Assembly (NCBI GenBank): GCA_048201975.1
Contig: DBFBGQ010000127.1
Coordinates: forward strand, 1 to 31,699
Origin: Egerieenecus sp048201975
GTDB taxonomy: Bacteria; Bacillota; Clostridia; Christensenellales; Aristaeellaceae
Direction: 5' to 3'
DNA length: 31,699 nt
The notes below the pieces were generated by a model. The model worked only from the letters and a program-made list of their open reading frames with translations. It was not told the DNA's origin and searched no databases. The translations under genes were made by a program, and so were the position numbers. This document shows positions 8,827 to 16,503 of this stretch, piece by piece. Position 1 is the stretch's first letter, and every line of letters begins with the position of its first letter.

Positions 8827-9535
8827 CGCAAACCTCTTTTGTAGCGCCAAACATCTTCATCTGGCCGTGGTCCAGCCAGAGCACATGGTTGCACATTTGC
8901 CGGATCTGTGACAGGTCATGGGAGACAAACAGCACAGTTGTGCCCCCGCCCATCAGTTCCATCATGCGCTTGCGGCTTTTTTCCTGAAACGCCGCATCGC
9001 CCACGGAAAGCACTTCATCAACGATCATGATCTGGGGGACGACTACGGCAGCCACGGAAAAGGCCAGCCGGGCGACCATGCCGGAGGAGTAGTTGCGCAG
9101 CGGAACGTCGATGAAGTCCCCGATTTCCGAAAATGCAATGATTTCGTCATATTTTTTATCCAGAAAGGCTTTTTCATAGCCCAGGATGGCCCCGTTGAGA
9201 TAGATGTTTTCCCGGCCCGTCATATCAAAATCAAAACCGCTGCCGAGCTCCAGCATGGGCGCAATGGAACCTCGCACATCGACGCTGCCTTCGGTGGGGG
9301 TGAGTATGCCGGAAATTACCTTGAGCAAGGTGCTTTTTCCTGCGCCATTGCGGCCGATAATGCCCATCACTTCGCCTTTTTCCACTTCAAAGGAAACATG
9401 GGACAGGGCTTCAAATTCCTGATACTGTATTTTACCCCGCAGGCGCTGCACAATATATTCCTTGAGACCGGATACTCTGTCCTTGGCCATGCGGAAGCGC
9501 ATGGAAACGTCCTTGACTTCAATCATGCTTTCCAT
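8810..9535 (-). CDS. Polysaccharide ABC exporter, ATP-binding subunit
   Basis: This 241-residue ATPase powers export of a lipid-linked glycan. It belongs to the Wzt/TagH/RfbE type: it starts with IEVKDVSMRF, has Walker A GRNGAGKST (61–69), an ELGSGFDFDMTGRENIYLNG stretch (96–115) typical of this export group, signature YSSGM (149–153), Walker B IMIVDEVLSVGD (169–180) and the switch histidine in FVSHD (203–207). It ends right after the nucleotide-binding fold, so it lacks the C-terminal carbohydrate-binding domain of Wzt proteins that recognise a capped glycan. It pairs with the permease encoded just upstream, 18 bp away. This places the final polymer outside the membrane without a Wzx/Wzy pathway. 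Confidence 0.95.
   Translation of the reverse strand: MESMIEVKDVSMRFRMAKDRVSGLKEYIVQRLRGKIQYQEFEALSHVSFEVEKGEVMGIIGRNGAGKSTLLKVISGILTPTEGSVDVRGSIAPMLELGSGFDFDMTGRENIYLNGAILGYEKAFLDKKYDEIIAFSEIGDFIDVPLRNYSSGMVARLAFSVAAVVVPQIMIVDEVLSVGDAAFQEKSRKRMMELMGGGTTVLFVSHDLSQIRQMCNHVLWLDHGQMKMFGATKEVCDAYQQ
8833..8839 (-). promoter_or_regulatory. Ribosome binding site that decides the start at 8826
   Basis: AAAGAGG on the minus strand lies six bases before the ATG at 8826 and inside the upstream ATPase gene. The alternative upstream TTG at 8850 has no comparable site, so the shorter protein is favoured. Confidence 0.7.
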
Positions 9536-9553
9536 TTTGACTCCCTCGCATAT

Positions 9554-11011
9554 TTACAGGTATAGGGTGAATTTGTTCTGCTGCCGCCCAAAGACTGCAG
9601 CCCCTATCAGAAGTACGCCAATCCCTGAAATGAGGCACCAGAGATAGGCCATGGGCTCGGGGGAAATCCCGTTGATAATACAGATGCGGGCAAAGGAGAT
9701 GTAGTGGTACATGGGGTTCATGTGGTACAGCGTCAGGAACTGTGCGGGGATAATGCTTTCGGTGTAGAAAATAGGCGTTAGGTACATCCACAGCAGGCTG
9801 ACCACACTCCAGAGAAATTGCGTGTCCTGAAAAAATGTCATCAGCGTGGAAAGCAGCAGCACCATGCCCAGCACAAAGCAAAGCATGCACATCACGTCAA
9901 ACACCAGCAGAAACAGCGCGGGACGAACAGGCGTGCCGGTGCATAGCGCCACGATAAACAGCGGAATCAACGACAAACCGAGATTTTGAAGGGAGGACAG
10001 CACCTTGGAGAGCGGGTAGATGGCCTTGGGAATAAAGACCTTTTTGATCAGCGAGGCGTTGCCGGTAATGGAAACCATACCTGCGTTGACAGCTTCGGTA
10101 AAGAAGCTGAAGAATACAATACCCGTCAGCAAGTAAACCGGATAGTTTTCCACATCGCTTTTGAAGATCGTGGAGAAAACGAGGTACTGTACAGCCATGG
10201 TCAAGAGGGGATTCAGGAAGCTCCAGGCCATGCCCAGCGCTGAGCGCTTGTATTTCGCCTTAAAGTCCCGCGTCACCAATTCGTGCAAAAGAAACGTGTA
10301 TTTGGTGTTGATCAGGCATAGCATTACCAGAGGATTGTAGCGGCCCTTTTTCGCGCCGGCCCACCAATAGGCGCCCAGTGCCGATAGTGCAATCCATAGC
10401 ACGGCGATGAGCAGCCAGTAGTAACGATAGAACGAAAGCTCTTCCATGCCGCTCAATTGCAGGCACAGGCGGCCCGTGCCGGTTTGACCGTTCACGGAGT
10501 AACGCTCATCCTGGGGAATGGCCTGGACAATATCAAAACGCCCTGCGGTGATGGTGTTGCCGCAGAAAATTGTAATGGGATTGGTTGCCGCCACGCCCTC
10601 GGTCCCCAGAAGCAGGTCAATGGCTTCGCCTTTGGCAATCTGCAATGGCTGCGCGAAGATGAAATCAAAATATGTGCCGTCGGTCATCTCTGCAAGCGGT
10701 AGCGTTTCCTCGGCCAGCGGCTGACCCTGGGCATCCTGAAACGTTACATGCAGGGAACCTGTGGAGCCGTTGCCATAGGCGCTCATCATCAGAGAGATAC
10801 CCGTAATGCTTTCAGCCTCTATGCGCACCCGCTGCGTCACCACCATGCCGTCGGAAATTTCGCCGATGGTCGAGTCCGCAGAGGGCGCGTTGCTGGCGCG
10901 ATAGGTCCAATGAAACTGTTCGCCCGCCGCCAGGTAAATAAGAAGCGCCAGCGCAAAAAACACCAGGGCAACCTTGATCAAAAATCGTTTGGACTTCTGA
11001 AAATCCATCAT
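9554..11011 (-). CDS. Polysaccharide ABC exporter permease with an N-terminal extracytoplasmic domain
   Basis: With the start at 11011 the protein has 485 residues. Residues 12–29 form one membrane helix. Residues about 33–195 are hydrophilic and beta-rich, without Cys pairs, and should lie outside the membrane. Residues 198–218 form a second helix. From about 242 the classic ABC-2 permease fold follows: a LLHELVTRDFKAKYKRSALG amphipathic entry, LNPLLTM, then about six helices ending in GRQQNKFTLYL. TagG/Wzm permeases are normally about 260–280 residues, so roughly 240 residues are extra. The open frame extends upstream to 11242, but that part overlaps the GT2 gene and is low quality. The ATG at 11011 has AAGGCGG eight bases upstream and follows the GT2 stop by 26 bp. 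The partner is the ATPase immediately downstream. Confidence 0.9.
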   Translation of the reverse strand: MMDFQKSKRFLIKVALVFFALALLIYLAAGEQFHWTYRASNAPSADSTIGEISDGMVVTQRVRIEAESITGISLMMSAYGNGSTGSLHVTFQDAQGQPLAEETLPLAEMTDGTYFDFIFAQPLQIAKGEAIDLLLGTEGVAATNPITIFCGNTITAGRFDIVQAIPQDERYSVNGQTGTGRLCLQLSGMEELSFYRYYWLLIAVLWIALSALGAYWWAGAKKGRYNPLVMLCLINTKYTFLLHELVTRDFKAKYKRSALGMAWSFLNPLLTMAVQYLVFSTIFKSDVENYPVYLLTGIVFFSFFTEAVNAGMVSITGNASLIKKVFIPKAIYPLSKVLSSLQNLGLSLIPLFIVALCTGTPVRPALFLLVFDVMCMLCFVLGMVLLLSTLMTFFQDTQFLWSVVSLLWMYLTPIFYTESIIPAQFLTLYHMNPMYHYISFARICIINGISPEPMAYLWCLISGIGVLLIGAAVFGRQQNKFTLYL

Positions 11012-11037
11012 TCTGCTATCCGCCTTTTCCTTCTGTT

Positions 11038-11919
11038 TCAGGCTGAAAGTCCAGCCCGTGCTTGCTTCCCTTGTATCCGTCTGCCGGCATAGCTGCCGCA
11101 AAGCCGGGCGGCGCAGTCCAGGCAAAAGGAGATGCACTCCGCATACTCTCCCTTTCGCGCCAACTGCCGTAGCACATGCTTCACCATTTTCACGCCCTCG
11201 CCTGTGGCATGCCCATCGCCCAGGCGGTCGGCATATGCGCACAAAAAGCGGCCGATTTGCAGGTTTCGAGCGTACTCCTGGGCCAACGTAAAGCTATGGG
11301 AATGGTAGACTGTGGCTTCTGCGCAATATGCCAGGCGGTATCCGCCGTCCAGGAGACAGGAAGCGATCAGCATATCCTCATTGGTCATCAGGGGCGAATG
11401 AAAACCGCCAACGGCCAAATAGGCGCTGCGGCGATAAGCTGCGCATACGTCGGAGAGGTGGAAAGCCTCCAGCCCCAGCCGCGGGATATCCGCCTTGGTC
11501 CAAAGTCTGCTCTGTGCGGGATAGCGGTATGCCTGCACCTCCTGCACATAGGGCCGCGCGCTGGGCCAGGGTAACTGCCGGCCAGTGACGGCGGCAATTT
11601 GCGGGTCGGAGAAAGGATGCAGCAATTGTGCTGTGAATTCATCGTTGACCGGCAGCGCATCCTGGGTGAAAAACAACACAATGTCTCCGGCGCTATTCCG
11701 CAGTGCGTAATCGCGCGTTCCACCATGGTCGAACGCCGACTGCGGGATGGAAAGGATGCGCGCTCCGCACTTTTGCGCCAAGGCCGCCGTGCCGTCCTGG
11801 GAGGAGGAATCCACGACGATGATTTCGCTCATGGGCACGGTTTGACGCTGAAGCGCCAGCAGGAGCTTTTCAATGCTGTGCGCCGCGTTCAAGGTGGGAA
11901 TGATCGCAGATATTTGCAT
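11038..11919 (-). CDS. Family 2 glycosyltransferase, rhamnosyltransferase-like
   Basis: This 293-residue GT-A enzyme starts with SAIIPTLNAAHSIEKLL and contains EIIVVDSSSQDGT (32–44), SAFDHGGTRDYAL (61–73) and FFTQDALP (83–90, the DXD-like position). The F-x-H-GG-T-R motif is typical of the GT2 branch annotated as rhamnosyltransferases (RfbF/WbbL-like), but sugar specificity cannot be proven and no dTDP-rhamnose genes (rmlABCD) are present in this window. A conserved NEDMLIASCLLDGGYRLAY stretch marks the acceptor part. GAGG lies nine bases before the ATG. The gene sits 78 bp after the initiating phosphotransferase gene and likely performs an early step in glycan assembly at the inner membrane face. 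Confidence 0.87.
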   Translation of the reverse strand: MQISAIIPTLNAAHSIEKLLLALQRQTVPMSEIIVVDSSSQDGTAALAQKCGARILSIPQSAFDHGGTRDYALRNSAGDIVLFFTQDALPVNDEFTAQLLHPFSDPQIAAVTGRQLPWPSARPYVQEVQAYRYPAQSRLWTKADIPRLGLEAFHLSDVCAAYRRSAYLAVGGFHSPLMTNEDMLIASCLLDGGYRLAYCAEATVYHSHSFTLAQEYARNLQIGRFLCAYADRLGDGHATGEGVKMVKHVLRQLARKGEYAECISFCLDCAARLCGSYAGRRIQGKQARAGLSA

Positions 11920-11997
11920 AGAAGATTTCCTCGCAGTTTCTGGAAGCAGTGAGCGTTCGGCGCTTGCTGGCGCAGTAGGCTGGTATGCTCGCAGGCG

Positions 11998-13410
11998 TTA
12001 CTCCGGCTGTTGGTCCTTTTCCGGCGGCGCGACTTCTTCCTGATTGATCATTCCGCCAAACAAGGTTCGGAATATGATACAGATATCCAGCCACACGCTC
12101 CAGTGCTCGATGTACCATAGATCCAGCTCGATGCGTTTCTCGATGCTCGTATCTCCACGATAGCCATGGATTTGCGCCCATCCGGTCAATCCAGGCAGCA
12201 CCTGGTGCTTGACCATGTATAGCGGAATGGTTTCCCGGAACTGCTCCACAAAGTGCGGGAGCTCCGGACGCGGTCCCACCAGACTCATGTCGCCTTTGAG
12301 GACGTTGATCAGTTGGGGAAGCTCGTCCAGGCTGGTTTTTCGAATCCAACGGCCAAAGGGCGTGCGGCGGTTGTCTGCGTTTGTGCTCCAGGCGGTTGTG
12401 TCGCTGCTGTTGACAACCATGCTGCGGAATTTCAGCATTTTGAATTCACGCCGCTTGTATCCCACCCGTACCTGTTTGAACAAAATGGGCCCGGGGCTGG
12501 AGAGCTTCACGCCGATGGCCAGCGCCAGCATGAGCGGGCTGAGCACAATCAACCCCAGCGCGCTGGCGATGAGGTCGAAGGAGCGCTTGATCAAAGCCCA
12601 GCCAACGTTTTCCAGCCGGTTGGAGCGCATGTCAATCAGCTTGCTGCGGCCGATGGATTCGATGTATGGGTGCTCCGGAATAATGTCGTTATAAAATGGA
12701 ATCACATAGTATTTCACGCCATTTTTATCGCAAATCGCGATCAGTTCCCGGATGCGGGCATAATCCTCCGGCTCCAGGGCAATCACGGCTTCGTCCACGT
12801 CAAGCATTTTCAGCTGCTCGTCCAGCTGGCTGAAATCGCCCAGATATGGAGATACATCCGGCAAAAAGGGCCCCACAAAGCCTTTCACGTGCAGCCCCAG
12901 GCTCCGCTCGCGCACCGTGTCCTCGGCATATTGCTTTGCCAGCCGTCCGGTGCCAATTACGATTACATGCTTGAGGTTGTAGCCCCGGCCGCGCAACCAT
13001 CTGAAAAGAACCCGCATCACAATGTACTTTCCACAGACGGAGCCCAGGCTGAACACATAGAACAGCAGCAAAACACCCCGGGAGAAGTCCACCAGGCGGA
13101 ACACGTAAAACAGCGCCGTAGCTGTCAACGTGGACAGGGTGATCGCGGCAAAAATAATTCCCAGCTTCCATCCCAGCCGCCGTGTACGCGTGGTGCTGTA
13201 AAACCCGAGGATCAGCAGCATAACCAGGAGCAGGCCGGCATAAATGCAGGCCAGAAGCAGCACACGACCGCTGAGCTCCGCCATGTTTGTGGCGGTTTTG
13301 GTAATAACATCCAGCCATAGCCAGGAGGCCAGCGCATAGGAACAAACGACCAGCAGCGCGTCCAACAGCATATTCAAGCGATTGAAGAATTTCAGGTTGC
13401 GTCGAATCAT
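11998..13410 (-). CDS. Polyprenyl-phosphate sugar-1-phosphate transferase (glycan initiation)
   Basis: This 470-residue membrane enzyme starts glycan synthesis by moving a sugar phosphate from a nucleotide sugar to undecaprenyl phosphate. Four helices lie at about 12–33, 48–70, 82–104 and 112–134. A nucleotide-fold domain follows (HVIVIGTGRLAKQYAED, 148–164). Residues 275–470 form the bacterial sugar transferase domain with KRSFDLIASALGL, SPGPILFKQVRVG, FKMLKFRSM, the catalytic pair in SLDELPQL (Asp362/Glu363 region), SLVGPRPELP and LPGLTGWAQI. Length and order match the WcaJ/CpsE family. The sugar (Glc, Gal or another) cannot be told. The ATG has AAGGAG eight bases upstream and follows a leader of about 420 nt. 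As the first gene of the operon it also sets the likely control point. Confidence 0.95.
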   Translation of the reverse strand: MIRRNLKFFNRLNMLLDALLVVCSYALASWLWLDVITKTATNMAELSGRVLLLACIYAGLLLVMLLILGFYSTTRTRRLGWKLGIIFAAITLSTLTATALFYVFRLVDFSRGVLLLFYVFSLGSVCGKYIVMRVLFRWLRGRGYNLKHVIVIGTGRLAKQYAEDTVRERSLGLHVKGFVGPFLPDVSPYLGDFSQLDEQLKMLDVDEAVIALEPEDYARIRELIAICDKNGVKYYVIPFYNDIIPEHPYIESIGRSKLIDMRSNRLENVGWALIKRSFDLIASALGLIVLSPLMLALAIGVKLSSPGPILFKQVRVGYKRREFKMLKFRSMVVNSSDTTAWSTNADNRRTPFGRWIRKTSLDELPQLINVLKGDMSLVGPRPELPHFVEQFRETIPLYMVKHQVLPGLTGWAQIHGYRGDTSIEKRIELDLWYIEHWSVWLDICIIFRTLFGGMINQEEVAPPEKDQQPE

Positions 13411-13829
13411 GACGCTGTCTCCTTCCGTTGCCTTTTCTGTTGCGGGAGACAGAAGACTGCCTCCCTTGGCGCCCGTAAGCCTTTAAGGCATAGTGCGCTT
13501 TGCGGTGCCTGAGAAAGGGAATCAGCGCCAGAGAGCTGACCGCACAACAGGCTGTTTCCTGACACGCATGCGCGCATCATCATGGTCCGTAGTTTGTCGC
13601 GCATAGGCCTGCCTTATGAGCGTGCCGCTGCGGGAGCTCGCCGCCGGGGAACCGGTGCGCGGCTTTATCCCTACGGGGGGATTCGGTTGCAGGCAGAGCG
13701 CCTCATCCGGGGGACATAGCGCGTTCAGGCCGAACGCGGAATCCAGGTGCCCAAATTCCTTTTGCCCGCCAACAGTTGCTGGTTTCTCCAAACCTTCACA
13801 ATGATGGATAATAATGGACATAATAACAC
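13411..13829 (-). promoter_or_regulatory. Long structured 5' leader of the glycan operon
   Basis: The predicted transcript starts near 13829, so about 420 nt precede the first gene. On the minus strand several compact inverted repeats are visible: GGTTT-GGAG-AAACC (13794–13781), a 7-bp stem CGCGTTC/GAACGCG with a 5-base loop (13738–13720), TCAGC/GCTGA near 13530, and a 9-bp hairpin just before the Shine–Dalgarno (13465–13444). No U-run follows any of them, so no intrinsic terminator is evident, and I do not recognise a known riboswitch class. Long leaders ahead of large glycan operons in Bacillota can serve processive antitermination (for example the NusG paralogue LoaP), but nothing here proves that. 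Confidence 0.45.
13444..13465 (-). other. Hairpin directly upstream of the first operon gene
   Basis: On the minus strand GGGAGGCAG, loop TCTT, CTGTCTCCC forms a 9-bp stem with one G–T pair. It ends about 15–20 bases before the AAGGAG site of the phosphotransferase gene, close enough to influence translation or transcript stability. A run of T is missing, so it is not a classical terminator. Confidence 0.5.
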
Positions 13830-13835
13830 AATGAT

Positions 13836-13864
13836 ATTATACTAGCCCATCCAAATCGTGTCAA
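13836..13864 (-). promoter_or_regulatory. Consensus sigma-A promoter of the glycan operon
   Basis: On the minus strand TTGACA (13864–13859) and TATAAT (13841–13836) are separated by exactly 17 bases. Both hexamers match the vegetative consensus perfectly. Transcription would begin near 13829 and read into the eight-gene polysaccharide operon. A perfect promoter in front of a long operon suggests strong initiation with control exerted later, in the leader. Confidence 0.88.
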
Positions 13865-14095
13865 CCGGCAGCCAGGTGCGGGCTGGTGCCGCGGAGTTTT
13901 GCCGAAAAAAAGACCAGTTCCGGGATAGAATGCGGGAAGCAACGCCCTGGGATTTTCGCCTGGGACCAGCGGATGACCGGGTAGTGGGGCACTTCCGACA
14001 GATGGAATTTGCGGGCGTATGGTTCCCCCCTTTTCTTTTTTGCGGAAATGGGGTAAAATAGAAAGCCGGATTCTATGCATAACGGAGGTGAGGGC
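13865..14095 (+). promoter_or_regulatory. Divergent intergenic region with a weak candidate promoter for the plus-strand genes
   Basis: These 231 bases between the operon promoter and the hydrolase gene hold no convincing gene. A possible −10 element TAAAAT lies at 14054–14059 with a poor −35 (TTTTCT, 14031–14036) 17 bases upstream. The hydrolase ribosome binding site GGAGGT is at 14084–14089. The rest shows no recognisable element. Confidence 0.3.
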
Positions 14096-14875
14096 ATGGA
14101 AGCGGAGGTATGCGGCGTGCGGCTGCATTACGAGCTGGAAGGCGACGGCGGCAAGCGGATTGTGCTGCTCCATGGCTGGGGCTGCGATGAAACACTGATG
14201 GCGCCGGTGGCGCAGGCGCTGACGGAAGGCGCTCGGGTGCTGCGGGTGGATTTTCCAGCCCATGGCAGGAGCGGCCGGCCCCCGGAGCCCTGGGGCGTGC
14301 CGGAATTTGCGGCTTGCCTGCGGGCGCTGCTGATGCGGCTGGACTTCCTGCCCTGCGGCGTGGTGGCGCATTCCTTTGGCGGACGGGTGGCCATATGGCT
14401 GGCCGCGGAGCATCCGGAGATGTTCACCCGCCTGGTGCTTACGGGCGCGGCGGGCATTCGTCCCCGGCCCACGGAGGCGGCGCGGAAGCGCTCGGAAACC
14501 TTCCGCCGGCTCAAGGGATTGTGCGAGCGCGCCAAGCGGATGAAAATTTTCGGCCCGCTCCCGGAGCTTGCGGAGGAACGTCTCCGCAAGAAATTCGGCT
14601 CCCGGGACTATAATGCATTGGACGCCGAAATGCGGCAGACCTTCGTGAAGGTCATCTCCCAGGACCTGACGCCTTGCCTGGACCGGATCCAGCAGCCCAC
14701 GCTGCTATTGTGGGGCGTCGAGGATGCGGAGACGCCCCTGTGGATGGGGCAGGAAATGGAAAAGCGCATCCCGGATGCGGCGCTGATTCCCCTGGAGGGC
14801 GGCAGCCACTTTGCTTACCTGGAACAGGGCGGGCGCTTCAACGCCATCGTCCGCAAGTTTTTAGTGGAGGAGTAA
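14096..14875 (+). CDS. Alpha/beta hydrolase
   Basis: This 259-residue cytoplasmic protein has the single-domain alpha/beta-hydrolase fold. It shows the oxyanion-hole motif LLHGWGCDETL (24–34), DFPAHGRSG (52–60), the nucleophile elbow AHSFGG with Ser93, a likely acid in LWGVEDAETP (Asp210) and the catalytic His238 in GGSHFAYLEQ. The triad is thus complete. The ATG at 14096 has GGAGGT six bases upstream; an in-frame upstream ATG at 14075 has no such site. It is followed after 3 bp by the MurF-like gene and so is probably co-transcribed with cell-wall genes. The substrate is unknown: esterase, lipase and C–C hydrolase are all possible. Confidence 0.9.
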   Translation: MEAEVCGVRLHYELEGDGGKRIVLLHGWGCDETLMAPVAQALTEGARVLRVDFPAHGRSGRPPEPWGVPEFAACLRALLMRLDFLPCGVVAHSFGGRVAIWLAAEHPEMFTRLVLTGAAGIRPRPTEAARKRSETFRRLKGLCERAKRMKIFGPLPELAEERLRKKFGSRDYNALDAEMRQTFVKVISQDLTPCLDRIQQPTLLLWGVEDAETPLWMGQEMEKRIPDAALIPLEGGSHFAYLEQGGRFNAIVRKFLVEE

Positions 14876-14878
14876 AGC

Positions 14879-16486
14879 ATGACCATAGCCATCCTTGCGC
14901 GGGTGCTGTTGGCCCTGGGCGTCGCCGGGGGCTGTACCCTGGCGTCCAGAAGCTTGATCCATCTGTTTCAGCTGGAAAGCTACCAATTCCCCGGCTACCG
15001 GCGCAGCGTGCAGCGGGCCTGGCGGCGCAGCGTGGCGCCGGGGCTGATGATGACCGTGCTGTCGGTGGCGCTGCTGGCGGCGCACCGGACGCTGGATATG
15101 CACGCTGCGGAAGGCGTCCGGGTATTCCTGGCGCTGGCGGTGCTGGTCCTGATGGTGCTGGGCGGCGGTTGGTGCGCCAGGCTCTATCAGGATAAGCAGG
15201 CGAAAAAACCCCTGGTGCTCACCCCCCGGGTGAAGCGGCTCTATGGCGTCATGGCGGTGGTGTACGCGCTATTGTGCCTGGCGGTGGACAGCACCGGCTG
15301 GCCCTACGCCCTGTGCCTGTTTCCGCCCTTTCTGCCGCTGTGGACGGCGCTGGCCGGATTGGCGGCCTGGCCGGTGGAAAAGCTCATCAGCGAGATGTAT
15401 TTCCGGGACGCCCAGCGCAAGCTGCGCGAACGTCCGGACCTGATCAAGATCGGCATCACGGGCAGCTATGGCAAAACGTCGGTGAAGTTCATCCTGGGTA
15501 CGCTGCTCCAGGAGAAATACCAGACCCTGGTAACGCCCGCCAGCTTCAACACGCCCATGGGCGTCACCCGGGTGATCCGGGAACGGCTCCGGCCCGCCCA
15601 CCAGGTGTTCGTGGCGGAGATGGGCGCGCGGCACGTGGGGGATATCCGGGAGATGTGCCGCCTGGTGCACCCCACCCTGGGGGTGCTGACCTCCGTGGGG
15701 CCCCAGCACCTGGATACATTCAAAACCCTGGAACGCATCAAGCAGACCAAGTATGAACTCATGGATGCGATTCCGGAGGACGGGTGCTGCTTTTTCCCCG
15801 ACGACGGAGGCATCTGCGCGGAGCTGTACGCCCGCACGGCCAAGCCCAAGCGCCGGGTGGCGGTGGGGGACGCCACAGCGGACGTATGGGCCGAGAAGAT
15901 CACGGTATCGCCCCAGGGCAGCCGCTTTGTGCTTCACGCGGGATCGGAGTCGGTAACCTGCCAGACTCGCCTGCTGGGGGCGCACAATATTCAAAACGTT
16001 CTGCTGGCGGCATGCGTCTGCCTGGAGCTGCGCATGACCTTGGCGCAGATTGCCCGCGGCATCGGCAAGCTGGAGCCGGTGGAGCACCGCTTGCAGCTGA
16101 TCCCCAGCGCGGGCGGAACAACCATCATCGACGACGCCTTCAACAGCAATCCCCGGGGCGCGGAAGCGGCGCTGAATGTGCTCAAGGATTTCCCGGGGCG
16201 GCGCATCATTGTAACGCCCGGCATGGTGGAGCTGGGCAGCAAAGAGGCGGAGTACAACCGGGAGCTGGGACGCTTCATGATGGGGAAGGCCGATCTGGCC
16301 ATACTGGTGGGGAGGAAGCATACCCAACCCATTGCGGAGGGATTGGCGGAGGCAGGCTTTCCCCAGGAGAAAATTTACGCCGTGGGCAGCCTGAAGGAGG
16401 CCACGGAAAAGCTGAGCGCTCTGGGCCTGCCTGGAGACGTGGTGCTCTTTGAAAATGACCTGCCGGACAATTATAGCGAGGAATAA
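14879..16486 (+). CDS. murF: Membrane-fused MurF-like Mur ligase
   Basis: Residues about 1–170 are largely hydrophobic, with helices near 4–22, 55–68, 82–98, 121–137 and 143–163. From 185 a Mur ligase follows: P-loop GITGSYGKTS (192–201), FNTPMGVT, VAEMGARHVGDI (245–256), TSVGPQHLDTF (271–281), then the C-terminal domain with LEPVEHRLQ (398–406) and IIDDAFNSNPRG (416–427). These motifs fit MurF, which joins D-Ala-D-Ala to UDP-MurNAc-tripeptide using ATP. MurF is usually soluble, about 450 residues, with an N-terminal UDP-MurNAc-tripeptide-binding domain; here membrane helices take that place. The D-Ala–D-Ala ligase gene immediately downstream (17 bp) strongly supports a role in the same pathway. 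MurF is the best guess; another amide ligase acting on a membrane-bound precursor is possible. Confidence 0.78.
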   Translation: MTIAILARVLLALGVAGGCTLASRSLIHLFQLESYQFPGYRRSVQRAWRRSVAPGLMMTVLSVALLAAHRTLDMHAAEGVRVFLALAVLVLMVLGGGWCARLYQDKQAKKPLVLTPRVKRLYGVMAVVYALLCLAVDSTGWPYALCLFPPFLPLWTALAGLAAWPVEKLISEMYFRDAQRKLRERPDLIKIGITGSYGKTSVKFILGTLLQEKYQTLVTPASFNTPMGVTRVIRERLRPAHQVFVAEMGARHVGDIREMCRLVHPTLGVLTSVGPQHLDTFKTLERIKQTKYELMDAIPEDGCCFFPDDGGICAELYARTAKPKRRVAVGDATADVWAEKITVSPQGSRFVLHAGSESVTCQTRLLGAHNIQNVLLAACVCLELRMTLAQIARGIGKLEPVEHRLQLIPSAGGTTIIDDAFNSNPRGAEAALNVLKDFPGRRIIVTPGMVELGSKEAEYNRELGRFMMGKADLAILVGRKHTQPIAEGLAEAGFPQEKIYAVGSLKEATEKLSALGLPGDVVLFENDLPDNYSEE

Positions 16487-16503
16487 GGAGGAAGGAAGTT
16501 CCC

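Noticed and set aside
11012..11242. N-terminal extension of the permease up to 11242
   Set aside because: It would overlap the GT2 gene by about 200 bases, is Arg/Cys-rich and implausible, and the ATG at 11011 has a proper ribosome binding site.
13522..13821. 99-residue frame inside the operon leader, as a possible leader peptide
   Set aside because: Its ATG would lie only about eight bases from the predicted transcript start, without a ribosome binding site, and the sequence has no membrane or signal character.
13796..14413. 205-residue minus-strand frame across the divergent promoter region
   Set aside because: It crosses the consensus promoter and the hydrolase gene and has an ordinary His/Pro/Arg-rich shadow composition.
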